Positions 1-5,847 of a stretch of 6,270 nucleotides of DNA are shown piece after piece. The stretch comes from Peptostreptococcaceae bacterium. GTDB lineage: Bacteria; Bacillota_A; Clostridia; Peptostreptococcales; Acidaminobacteraceae. A program made the position numbers and the translations under genes. The DNA lies in assembly GCA_013619035.1 (NCBI GenBank), contig JABXKX010000182.1, forward strand, positions 1 through 6,270. Direction: 5' to 3'. Position 1 is the first letter of the stretch. Each line of letters starts with the position of its first letter. The notes beneath the pieces were generated by a model. The model was not told where the DNA came from. It saw nothing but the letters and a program-made list of their open reading frames with translations, and made no database searches.

Positions 1-326
1 TCATCACTCTGTAATGTATGAAGTTTAATATGAAGTCCTGAAAAAGTCTTTGAAATAAACCTGACTCTTAAGATATGTTTCATAAAATATTGTTTTAAAG
101 ATAACGTCTTAATATCTTCAATAACAATTCCAACATTATCTCCAATCGTTATCATTTCATAAGCTTTAGGTGATAAATAATCTATCTGATTGGCGAGTTT
201 AAGTGCTCTATATTCACTCTCTATTTCATCCTCTGATACTTCTTCATGAAAAAGTTTTACAATTTTATCTTCACCATAGTTATATATATCACCCGTTTTT
301 TCTTTTCTAATAAATTTTAAAGCCAT
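1..326 (-). CDS. APH/protein-kinase-fold phosphotransferase, N-terminal part (runs off left edge)
   Basis: Reading the minus strand from the ATG at 326 gives 108 uninterrupted codons to the window edge; the C-terminal part lies outside. The start MALKFIRKEKTGDIYNYGEDKIVKLF looks like the kinase N-lobe of the aminoglycoside phosphotransferase (APH/choline kinase) superfamily: a glycine-containing strand pair, then a lysine in VKLF (K24) where the ATP-binding lysine sits, a glutamate in SEYRAL (E38) as its likely salt-bridge partner, and a GIVIEDI strand (66-72) entering the hinge. The tail GLHIKLHTLQSD resembles the LAxLHxxIH segment of this family. The catalytic loop would lie beyond the window, so activity cannot be judged. 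A GTGAGG ribosome binding site (331-336) sits four bases before the start. The gene is divergent from the regulator at 413. The substrate is unknown; small-molecule kinase is the family-level inference, not proof of antibiotic resistance. Confidence 0.72.
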   Translation of the reverse strand, partial: MALKFIRKEKTGDIYNYGEDKIVKLFHEEVSEDEIESEYRALKLANQIDYLSPKAYEMITIGDNVGIVIEDIKTLSLKQYFMKHILRVRFISKTFSGLHIKLHTLQSD

Positions 327-348
327 ACGACCTCACTCTCATTACTTT

Positions 349-357
349 ATTCTAACA
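349..357 (-). promoter_or_regulatory. Extended -10 promoter for the kinase-like gene
   Basis: On the minus strand TGT-TAGAAT forms an extended -10 element (TGn plus five of six matches to TATAAT). No good -35 is present at the expected distance, which is typical where the TGn extension compensates. The predicted transcript start near 342 leaves a leader of only about 16 bases that is mostly ribosome binding site. Confidence 0.5.
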
Positions 358-375
358 TATAATTTGCAACTTATA
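358..375. promoter_or_regulatory. Imperfect palindrome between divergent promoters, candidate operator
   Basis: TATAA-N8-TTATA, with 16 of 18 positions symmetric about a central TTTGCAAC. It directly abuts the extended -10 of the leftward promoter and covers the -35 of the rightward one, so a protein bound here could affect both. It does not resemble the TTAGA-N6-TCTAA boxes at 1445-1476. AT-rich DNA produces such symmetry easily, so this is a weak call. Confidence 0.3.
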
Positions 376-392
376 GGGTTTGTGGCTATAAT
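364..392 (+). promoter_or_regulatory. Sigma-A-type promoter of the ArsR-family regulator
   Basis: TTGCAA (364-369) and a perfect TATAAT (387-392) are separated by exactly 17 bases. The predicted transcript start is near 399, giving a leader of about 14 bases that holds little more than the AAGGAGG ribosome binding site at 402-408. Confidence 0.75.
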
Positions 393-412
393 ACCTTTTA
401 TAAGGAGGCTCT

Positions 413-1393
413 ATGAATACACATAATACTTACACAAAACATAGTATGATCTTTGAATCTTTTGCTGTCATACACAGTTACTTGTCAGACTTCAGCAAAA
501 AGAATATCTTACCAGAATCAATACTCAGTCAAATCAAATCAAATAGTGCGGTTCAATATTTAAAGACTGAACCCAGTCTTCTATTTTCAATATTTGAGAT
601 GTTCATAGACAATCATGAAAGACATGAATTTCAAACCTTTAAAGAAAACTATCAGAAATGTACGATTCTAGATTTACAGTATTATCTTCTAAACGGTCAT
701 TACTCTAGAGACACAATCATTGAAAACAATCAGAACCTAGAACAACTTATTCAAAAAATATCTATAAATAATATGAAATTATATCAGTCTTACTTTGAAA
801 ACCCGAAACCTTTGTTTGATGAGGTCATTTCATTGGCAGAAGTTATCTTTTATCATGCAGATTTTAGAAACTTATTTGATTTGAAAATACTAACAGATAT
901 CAAAAAAAGATATGATGACAGTATAACCGCACTTGAACATAGACATCCACTAAGCTACTCACAAAGTCTAATGGGTAAAAGCTTTTATAATATTGCAGAT
1001 TGGTCTGAATATGAATTTCTTTATAGTTATATGCTTTATCCTTACAAACTAAGACTCATGGATCAGACTCGAAATATCATGATGCTCAGTTTATACGATC
1101 GTGATAAAACAGATGAAGAACAATTAAACGAAATCAAACATGGTGTCAAACTGATTTCTGATCCTACTAGACTTTCAATACTTAGAATGATCTATGCAAA
1201 TCCGATGTTTGGTAAAGAAATTGCTGAAACTTTATCTCTTACAACTGCAACGGTCTCACATCATTTAGATGTCTTGAGAAAAGAAGGTTTAATCCATATT
1301 GAAAGAGACAAGAATACGAAGTATTACTCTACTAACCAAAGGCAATTTGATAAACTAATAACCTTATTATCTAAATATATCAAAAAAAACTAA
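413..1393 (+). CDS. ArsR-family winged-helix regulator with large N-terminal domain, probable repressor of the adjacent ABC operon
   Basis: A 326-residue protein, about three times the length of a classical ArsR/SmtB repressor. The C-terminal part (about 240-326) is a clear ArsR-type winged helix: LISDPTRLSILRMI (248-261), a helix-turn-helix with recognition segment TTATVSHHLDVLRKEGLI (277-294), and a wing at IERDKNTKYYSTN (296-308). The first ~235 residues are mostly helical and charged by eye, with no motif I can name; they presumably bind a ligand or mediate dimerisation. The ELCVCDL metal-binding motif of arsenic/cadmium sensors is missing and the protein has a single cysteine (C83), so thiol-based metal sensing is unlikely. 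AAGGAGG at 402-408 supports the ATG at 413. The gene has its own promoter and terminator and lies just upstream of the ABC-2 operon, whose promoter carries a double inverted repeat. Local repression is therefore the natural inference. The DNA-binding call is firm; the target is inferred. Confidence 0.88.
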   Translation: MNTHNTYTKHSMIFESFAVIHSYLSDFSKKNILPESILSQIKSNSAVQYLKTEPSLLFSIFEMFIDNHERHEFQTFKENYQKCTILDLQYYLLNGHYSRDTIIENNQNLEQLIQKISINNMKLYQSYFENPKPLFDEVISLAEVIFYHADFRNLFDLKILTDIKKRYDDSITALEHRHPLSYSQSLMGKSFYNIADWSEYEFLYSYMLYPYKLRLMDQTRNIMMLSLYDRDKTDEEQLNEIKHGVKLISDPTRLSILRMIYANPMFGKEIAETLSLTTATVSHHLDVLRKEGLIHIERDKNTKYYSTNQRQFDKLITLLSKYIKKN

Positions 1394-1416
1394 CACCATG
1401 GAAATGGTGTTTTTTT
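1392..1416 (+). terminator. Intrinsic terminator after the regulator gene
   Basis: AACACCAT (1392-1399) pairs with ATGGTGTT (1404-1411) around a GGAA (GNRA-type) tetraloop, followed by a T run to 1416. The stem begins inside the TAA stop codon. Only one base separates the T run from the TTGACA box of the next promoter, so the regulator and the transporter operon are separate transcription units despite their closeness. Confidence 0.85.
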
Positions 1417-1417
1417 A

Positions 1418-1446
1418 TTGACAAAGTTATATATTTAAGTTAAGTT
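1418..1446 (+). promoter_or_regulatory. Promoter of the ABC-2 transporter operon
   Basis: A consensus -35 TTGACA (1418-1423) is followed after 17 bases by TAAGTT (1441-1446), a weak -10 that keeps only T1, A2 and T6 of the consensus. Its last two bases fall in the first operator half-site. A better-looking TATATT at 1430-1435 is too close to this -35 to pair with it. The predicted start, about 1453, lies inside the operator. The -10 assignment is less certain than the -35. Confidence 0.6.
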
Positions 1447-1477
1447 AGACGTACATCTAATTAGATGTGTATCTAAC
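1444..1477. promoter_or_regulatory. Double inverted-repeat operator of the ABC-2 operon
   Basis: Two copies of TTAGA-N6-TCTAA lie end to end (1445-1460 and 1461-1476), and together form one longer palindrome from GTTAGA to TCTAAC. The inner 16 bases, ACATCTAATTAGATGT (1453-1468), are perfectly symmetric; only three base pairs per arm of the 34-bp element are mismatched. It covers the end of the -10 and the expected transcript start, and ends two bases before the AGGAGG ribosome binding site (1479-1484). ArsR-family dimers commonly bind inverted repeats placed this way, so repression by the regulator encoded at 413-1393 is the likely reading. The symmetry is seen directly; the binding partner is inferred. 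Confidence 0.78.
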
Positions 1478-1489
1478 TAGGAGGAAAAC

Positions 1490-2464
1490 ATGAAAGAGGT
1501 ACTTAAACTAGAGAATGTTACAAGAAACTATCAAACTACTATTGGAGTTATCCGTAAAAAAAAGGAAACCGTTGAAGCTGTCAAACCACTTAACTTTTCA
1601 ATTTACGAAGGTGAAATATTTGGTTTATTAGGCCCAAACGGCGCTGGTAAAACAACCACTATAAAGATGATGACCACACTCCTCACCCCTTCATCTGGTG
1701 TTCTATCCATTTTAGGATATGATTGTGTTCATGATTTTAAAAAAATTAGACCTCGTATTAATTTCATTTTTGGAGGAGAAAGAAATCTATACTGGCGATT
1801 AAGTGCGATTGAAAATCTTATTTTTTTTGCAGATCTTTATCTTGTACCAAAAGAAAAACAAAAGAAATTAATTCCTAAGGTCTTAAAACGAGTAGGACTT
1901 TCTGATGTAAAAGATCGAAAAATAGAAACCTTCTCAAAAGGTATGAAACAAAGACTCCTTATTGCAAAAGCTTTATTAAACGAACCAGAAATCTTGTTCT
2001 TAGATGAACCAACTATAGGACTTGATCCGGTAGGTGCAAGAGAACTTAGAACCATTATCAGAGAAATAGCTTCTAATAAAACAACCGTAGTACTTACAAC
2101 GCATTATATGCCTGAAGCTGAAGAACTTTGTGATCGAATTGCTATTATTGATAAAGGCTCTATTATCGCTTTAGACAATGTTTCAGGTTTAAGAAATATG
2201 ATTTATGAACCTGCTAAACTGAGATTCCCCTCTTCTAACTTAAACGATTCGGAGTGTCATTCTATTAAATCTTATGACTTGGTAAAGAAAATTTATAAAA
2301 TTGAAAAAAGTAATTTTATCGATATCTACACACATGAAATTGATCAAGTCCTCAATCAGATTATAAAAGACTATGGTAAAGATAAAGTAAAAGGCATGCA
2401 AATACAAGATGTCAATTTGGAAGATGTTTACGTGGAATTAGTAGGAGGCAGCCATGCAGTCTAA
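1490..2464 (+). CDS. ABC transporter ATP-binding subunit (ABC-2 exporter type)
   Basis: A 324-residue cytoplasmic ATPase expected to power the two membrane subunits encoded just downstream. Walker A is GPNGAGKTT (48-56), the ABC signature is FSKGMKQRL (148-156, a K-for-G variant of LSGGQ), Walker B is ILFLDEP (168-174), the D-loop GLDP (177-180) and the switch histidine H205 in TTHYMPEAEEL. In the Q-loop region the sequence is FGGERNLYW (94-102), with glycine where many ABC proteins have glutamine; similar FGGER/FGQR forms occur in ABC-2 and drug-export ATPases, so this is subfamily character rather than decay. Residues after about 235 form a C-terminal extension usual in this class. AGGAGG (1479-1484) sets the ATG. 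The last 11 bases overlap the next gene, implying translational coupling. The substrate is not determinable; drug or peptide/lipid export are the usual roles. Confidence 0.95.
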   Translation: MKEVLKLENVTRNYQTTIGVIRKKKETVEAVKPLNFSIYEGEIFGLLGPNGAGKTTTIKMMTTLLTPSSGVLSILGYDCVHDFKKIRPRINFIFGGERNLYWRLSAIENLIFFADLYLVPKEKQKKLIPKVLKRVGLSDVKDRKIETFSKGMKQRLLIAKALLNEPEILFLDEPTIGLDPVGARELRTIIREIASNKTTVVLTTHYMPEAEELCDRIAIIDKGSIIALDNVSGLRNMIYEPAKLRFPSSNLNDSECHSIKSYDLVKKIYKIEKSNFIDIYTHEIDQVLNQIIKDYGKDKVKGMQIQDVNLEDVYVELVGGSHAV

Positions 2465-3236
2465 GTTTAATGTTATAGTTGCCTGTCTGAAACAACAGTT
2501 TAGTCAATCTTTTGGTAGGAGCATGTTTAGGTTTTGTATCTTTGGACAACCTATAATTTATGGTTTAATTCTAGGCATGATGTATCTAAATCGTTCCGGA
2601 GAAGAATTTCTGATTTATGTATTATTCGGAAGTGGCATTGTTTCATTTTGGAGTTCCATATGTTTTTCATCAGCAAGTGATATCAATAGAGAACGATTTA
2701 TGGGCACGTTAGAAAGCATCTTTGTTGCACCTGCTGGCTTTAAAAATATTATCATCGGTAAAATTATAGGTAATACCTTCTGGGGATTAGTCAGCATGAT
2801 CATCAGTAGTGTTTTTGTCCTCATTGTATTTAGAAAACCATTTACAATTGATTCACCAATATTATTAGTGACCTCTTTTGTACTTATGACACTATCTTTT
2901 GTAGCCATTGCACTATTTATGGCAGGACTGTTCACGTTATCAAGAAATACGAGATTGGTTATGAACTCTTTAGAACATCCCATTTTTTTGTTATGTGGCA
3001 TAGTTTTTCCAATAGAAATATTGCCAAAATTCATTCAGCCCATCAGTTATTTATTATCGCCTACATGGGCAGTTAAACTGTTAAGGCTTTCAGTCATCGG
3101 TGGTCATACAAAAGAAAAAATCTTCTACCTTGTCGGACTCAGTATTTTAACACTATTGTATTGGTTTTTAGGCCATCTATTATTTAAGAAAATTGATTAT
3201 AAAGCTAGAGTAAAAGCTACTTTGGGGGTGTATTAA
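2454..3236 (+). CDS. ABC-2 family permease, first membrane subunit
   Basis: A 260-residue integral membrane protein with about six hydrophobic spans (roughly 26-45, 53-73, 102-127, 135-162, 175-195, 224-245). Between spans 2 and 3 lies RFMGTLESIFVAPAG (81-95), the cytoplasmic G-x-L-E-x4-P coupling motif of ABC-2 permeases; here the acidic residue E87 is intact. The start is fixed by AGGAGG at 2443-2448, five bases before the ATG and inside the ATPase gene, so the two genes overlap by 11 bases. It ends in TAATG, sharing one base with the next permease. Together with that protein it most likely forms a heterodimeric channel driven by two copies of the ATPase. Export is the expected direction; there is no sign of a substrate-binding protein gene that would indicate uptake. 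Confidence 0.92.
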   Translation: MQSKFNVIVACLKQQFSQSFGRSMFRFCIFGQPIIYGLILGMMYLNRSGEEFLIYVLFGSGIVSFWSSICFSSASDINRERFMGTLESIFVAPAGFKNIIIGKIIGNTFWGLVSMIISSVFVLIVFRKPFTIDSPILLVTSFVLMTLSFVAIALFMAGLFTLSRNTRLVMNSLEHPIFLLCGIVFPIEILPKFIQPISYLLSPTWAVKLLRLSVIGGHTKEKIFYLVGLSILTLLYWFLGHLLFKKIDYKARVKATLGVY

Positions 3237-4024
3237 TGGATAAGATCTCAAGATTTATCAGACGGTTTGTTTTTAATTACAAAAATGCTTTTGGCGCTTT
3301 GTCAGTTAGTGGTTATTTAATATTCAGAGTTATCAATCCTTTTTTCCAACTGGTATTTTTCTGTACGGTTGCAAGGTATGTATATAATACCAATGATGTA
3401 ACACCTTGGGTTATTGGTAACGCCCTTACGCTATGCTACTTCAGTGCTTTTTATGGCGTTGGACAAACATTTGTATCGGAACGTTCACAAGGTACATTAA
3501 AAGCAATTATTTCAGCACCAACTAGCACCATCCATATTGTACTACCAAGAGTATTATCTCAATCTGTGGATGCTTTTGTTTCAGTCTTCGTGGGGTTTTT
3601 GGCTGGTGCTGCATTATTTAATTTTACAATGCCTCTTAATTCTCTTTTACCGAGTTTATTGGTTATTACAGTGGCAATATTTTCAGCCATGGGTATTGGT
3701 TTACTCATTGGTGCATTTGCACTTTTAACCCGAGACATCAATATGCTTTTAAATGTTGCCTCTATGGTTCTTATAGCTTTAACAGGATCTAATTTTGATG
3801 TTAAACTGTTGCCACTTATTTTACAATGGGTTTCCTATGCACTACCCTTAACACGGTCCATTCAACTCATGCGACTCATTGCAAAAGGTGATCTTCTTTC
3901 AAGTCATCTGAATCTGTTGTATGGTGAGTTTTTCTTAGGTCTGATATTCTTTGTTATCGGTATGGCAATCTTCCATGTTATCGAAAGACTATCAATAAAA
4001 CATGCAACTCTTGATTTATACTAA
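3236..4024 (+). CDS. ABC-2 family permease, second membrane subunit
   Basis: A 262-residue membrane protein of the same fold and nearly the same length as its upstream partner, with spans at about 27-48, 57-79, 104-131, 138-164, 171-197 and 229-249. The coupling segment ERSQGTLKAIISAP (82-95) matches the partner's in position, but lysine (K89) replaces the glutamate of GTLE. Overall identity between the two looks low by eye, so this is an ancient heterodimer pair rather than a recent tandem duplication. Its ATG overlaps the preceding stop by one base (TAATG), and the GGGGGTG stretch just before serves as ribosome binding site, so translation is probably coupled. It is the last gene of the operon and is followed by a terminator. 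Confidence 0.92.
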   Translation: MDKISRFIRRFVFNYKNAFGALSVSGYLIFRVINPFFQLVFFCTVARYVYNTNDVTPWVIGNALTLCYFSAFYGVGQTFVSERSQGTLKAIISAPTSTIHIVLPRVLSQSVDAFVSVFVGFLAGAALFNFTMPLNSLLPSLLVITVAIFSAMGIGLLIGAFALLTRDINMLLNVASMVLIALTGSNFDVKLLPLILQWVSYALPLTRSIQLMRLIAKGDLLSSHLNLLYGEFFLGLIFFVIGMAIFHVIERLSIKHATLDLY

Positions 4025-4029
4025 AAATT

Positions 4030-4057
4030 ACTCATCAGTTTTTCTGGTGAGTTTTTT
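4030..4057 (+). terminator. Intrinsic terminator of the ABC-2 operon
   Basis: ACTCATCAG (4030-4038) pairs with CTGGTGAGT (4044-4052) over nine pairs, one of them G-U, around a TTTTT loop, followed by a T run to 4057. It begins six bases after the stop of the second permease gene and ends the transporter transcript. Confidence 0.85.
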
Positions 4058-4058
4058 A

Positions 4059-4067
4059 TGGTATGAT
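4059..4067 (+). promoter_or_regulatory. Extended -10 promoter of the M24 peptidase gene
   Basis: TGG-TATGAT is a TGn-extended -10 with five of six consensus matches, starting two bases after the T run of the preceding terminator. The -35 position falls in the terminator loop and is poor. The predicted start near 4074 leaves a leader of about 13 bases, beginning almost at the GGAGG ribosome binding site (4075-4079). Confidence 0.5.
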
Positions 4068-4086
4068 TTTATTTGGAGGTACATGT

Positions 4087-5394
4087 ATGAAGAAAATCAT
4101 GTCTTTACAAGAAGAATTTAAAATCAAAGATCAATTACTCAAACATAGATTGGAAACACTAGTTAAACCTCTAATGGATGAAACAGATATTGATATGTGG
4201 ATTGTTATGGGTGATGAATACAATGAAGGACCGTGTTTAAAAACACTGTTACCAAGTACATTTTTTAATGCCAGAAAACAATCTATCATTATATTTTATA
4301 ACAATGGCAAATTTGTTGAAAAAATGATTGTTTCTAAACCAGATTTTACTATTGCTGAGTTTTATGAACCCGTGCTTCTAAAACCACCTCATTTTAACTT
4401 TGAAGTGTTCTACTTAACATTTGCTACTCAATATGATATAGAAACCATCAGAGCATTACCCGTTGAAGACACTTATGAGTGTATCAATAGAATCATAAAA
4501 GAGAGAAATCCAAAACATATCGCTATCAACTACTCTAATTTATCTCCATTTTCAGATGGCATTTCATATACAAACTATCAACAGCTTAAAAATAACTTAG
4601 ATCAATCATTTCATTCTAAACTCATCTCTTCAGAACAACTTACCCTTAAGTGGTTAGAAACAAGAACCGACTTAGAGATGACTTATATGAAAAAGATTGT
4701 CGATAAAACAAGAGAAATTATTCATAACTGTTATTCTAGAAGTATCATCACACCTGGCAAAACGACCATCGGTGATGCTAGATTTTATTTAATGGAAACT
4801 GCTATTTCACTGGGGATGATACCTTGGTTTGATGCCACGGTTTGGATTAGAAGAAAAGGACATCCCCATCTTGAAGATGATCATGAAGTTATTTTAGAAG
4901 GTGACCTCTTACATTGTGACTTTGGTGTGAAATACTTAGGATTATGTTCGGATATACAAGAAATGGCTTATATTAAAAGCATAGATGATGAGGCGTTAAT
5001 CCATGAATATGAAACGATTCATTCATCATGTCAAAAGCTTCAAGATATTGTTATTAGACAGTTTAAAGAAGGTTTAACAGGCAATGAAATTTTACAAAAT
5101 GCCTTAAATGAAGCCAAAAGTATTCCCGGTGCTATGGTCTATAGTCATCCTATTGGATTTTATGGTCATGGTCCAGGTCCAACAATCGGACAATTTTCTA
5201 ACCAAAATTTTGTATCGGGTACGGGTGAATTCCCACTTCATAACAATACCTGTTACGCCTTAGAACTCTGTGTTAGACAATATGTAAAATCGCTTGATAT
5301 GACCATTTTATATGGTCAAGAGATTGATATATTATTTAAAGATAATCAAGTGATCTTCTTTTCAGGCAGGCAAGATAAGCTTCATATCATCTAA
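4087..5394 (+). CDS. M24-family metallopeptidase (Xaa-Pro aminopeptidase-like)
   Basis: A 435-residue cytoplasmic protein with the two-part layout of M24B peptidases: a creatinase-type N-terminal domain (about 1-190) and a pita-bread catalytic domain (about 195-435). All five expected metal ligands can be placed: D278 (HCDFG), D289 (LCSDIQ), H361 (YGHGPGP), E393 (YALELCV) and E412 (GQEIDIL). It should therefore be a working dinuclear metal enzyme. The closing SGRQDKLHII resembles the GRQ-containing C terminus of uncharacterised M24 proteins rather than classical PepQ or PepP. I chose the ATG at 4087 because GGAGG (4075-4079) lies seven bases before it; an in-frame ATG at 4063 lies upstream of that site and overlaps the promoter. 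It has its own promoter and no functional tie to the exporter is evident. The dipeptide/N-terminal proline substrate is a family-level inference. Confidence 0.88.
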   Translation: MKKIMSLQEEFKIKDQLLKHRLETLVKPLMDETDIDMWIVMGDEYNEGPCLKTLLPSTFFNARKQSIIIFYNNGKFVEKMIVSKPDFTIAEFYEPVLLKPPHFNFEVFYLTFATQYDIETIRALPVEDTYECINRIIKERNPKHIAINYSNLSPFSDGISYTNYQQLKNNLDQSFHSKLISSEQLTLKWLETRTDLEMTYMKKIVDKTREIIHNCYSRSIITPGKTTIGDARFYLMETAISLGMIPWFDATVWIRRKGHPHLEDDHEVILEGDLLHCDFGVKYLGLCSDIQEMAYIKSIDDEALIHEYETIHSSCQKLQDIVIRQFKEGLTGNEILQNALNEAKSIPGAMVYSHPIGFYGHGPGPTIGQFSNQNFVSGTGEFPLHNNTCYALELCVRQYVKSLDMTILYGQEIDILFKDNQVIFFSGRQDKLHII

Positions 5395-5456
5395 CATTTT
5401 AGTGTGAGTTATTGTAATTTTCATGTTCTTTTAATCTTTCTTTCATATTCTATCGT

Positions 5457-5488
5457 TATAATAAGAACTACAAATGATTTAGGAGGAG
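5457..5488 (+). promoter_or_regulatory. -10 box and ribosome binding site of the YbjQ-family gene
   Basis: A perfect TATAAT (5457-5462) has no recognisable -35 and no TGn extension; a strong AGGAGGAG ribosome binding site follows at 5481-5488. No hairpin terminator is visible between the peptidase stop (5394) and this point, so the gene may also be read from the peptidase transcript. Confidence 0.45.
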
Positions 5489-5493
5489 AGAAA

Positions 5494-5814
5494 ATGATTA
5501 TTACAACAACACCTCATGTTGAGGGACATAAAATTGTGGATTACAAGGGTATCGTATTTGGAGAAGTGGTAAATGGTGTGGATTTTGTAAAGGATTTAGC
5601 CGCAGGACTTACAAACTTCTTTGGTGGTAGATCGGGTTCATACGAAGGTGAATTGATTGAAGCAAGAGAAAATGCGATTAGAGAAATGGAAAATAGAGCT
5701 CGTCAAATGGGTGCTAATGCCATAGTTGGTGTGGCTATCGATTATGAAGTACTTGGACAAGCTAATAATATGTTAATGGTAACAGCATCAGGTACAGCAG
5801 TTGTTATAGAATAA
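5494..5814 (+). CDS. YbjQ/UPF0145 family protein (DUF74, putative heavy-metal-binding)
   Basis: A 106-residue cytoplasmic protein matching the whole length of the YbjQ family: the N-terminal [19 protein letters not shown], the central [16 protein letters not shown] (44-59), the helix [25 protein letters not shown] and the closing [14 protein letters not shown]. Family members form ring-like oligomers. The 'heavy-metal-binding' label in databases rests on weak evidence, and this copy has no cysteine or obvious metal cluster, so I would not infer metal binding. The ATG at 5494 is chosen for AGGAGGAG at 5481-5488 and exact agreement with family N termini; an in-frame GTG at 5404 would add 30 hydrophobic residues translated from promoter DNA and has no family counterpart. 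It converges on the CGGC gene and shares its terminator. Confidence 0.92.
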   Translation: MIITTTPHVEGHKIVDYKGIVFGEVVNGVDFVKDLAAGLTNFFGGRSGSYEGELIEARENAIREMENRARQMGANAIVGVAIDYEVLGQANNMLMVTASGTAVVIE

Positions 5815-5821
5815 ATAAAAC

Positions 5822-5847
5822 GCCTCTATTTACTAGAGGCTATTTTT
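5822..5847. terminator. Bidirectional intrinsic terminator between convergent genes
   Basis: GCCTCTA (5822-5828) pairs with TAGAGGC (5834-5840) around TTTAC. Rightward the stem is followed by TATTTTT; leftward it is followed by GTTTTATTT. It can therefore stop both the YbjQ gene and the minus-strand CGGC gene. The present stop codon of the CGGC gene lies inside the stem, which is discussed in the findings. Confidence 0.85.

Noticed and set aside
413..1393. Arsenic/metal resistance interpretation of the ArsR-type regulator with the CGGC and YbjQ genes
   Set aside because: The regulator has no metal-binding cysteine motif, YbjQ's metal role is poorly supported, and no arsenic or metal efflux gene is present; the genes are separately transcribed.
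1837..2055. Minus-strand open frame of 72 codons inside the ATPase gene
   Set aside because: It lies wholly within a gene with intact ABC motifs, has no ribosome binding site that stands out and no recognisable protein features.
2615..3034. Minus-strand open frame of 139 codons antisense to the first permease
   Set aside because: Its length follows from the composition of the membrane-protein gene opposite; the sense frame has the ABC-2 motif, ribosome binding site and operon overlap.
3537..3741. Two short open frames, one on each strand, inside the second permease gene
   Set aside because: Both are shadows of the permease reading frame, with no start signals of their own.
2454..4024. Recent tandem duplication of the two permease genes
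   Set aside because: Lengths and topology match but the sequences look too dissimilar outside the coupling motif; paired divergent permeases are usual for this transporter class.
4063..4086. Upstream in-frame ATG extending the peptidase by eight residues
   Set aside because: The ribosome binding site at 4075-4079 lies downstream of it and the codon overlaps the predicted -10 box.
5404..5493. GTG-initiated N-terminal extension of the YbjQ gene, resembling a hydrophobic signal segment
   Set aside because: It is translated from promoter DNA containing TATAAT, lacks a ribosome binding site, and family members begin at MIITTT.
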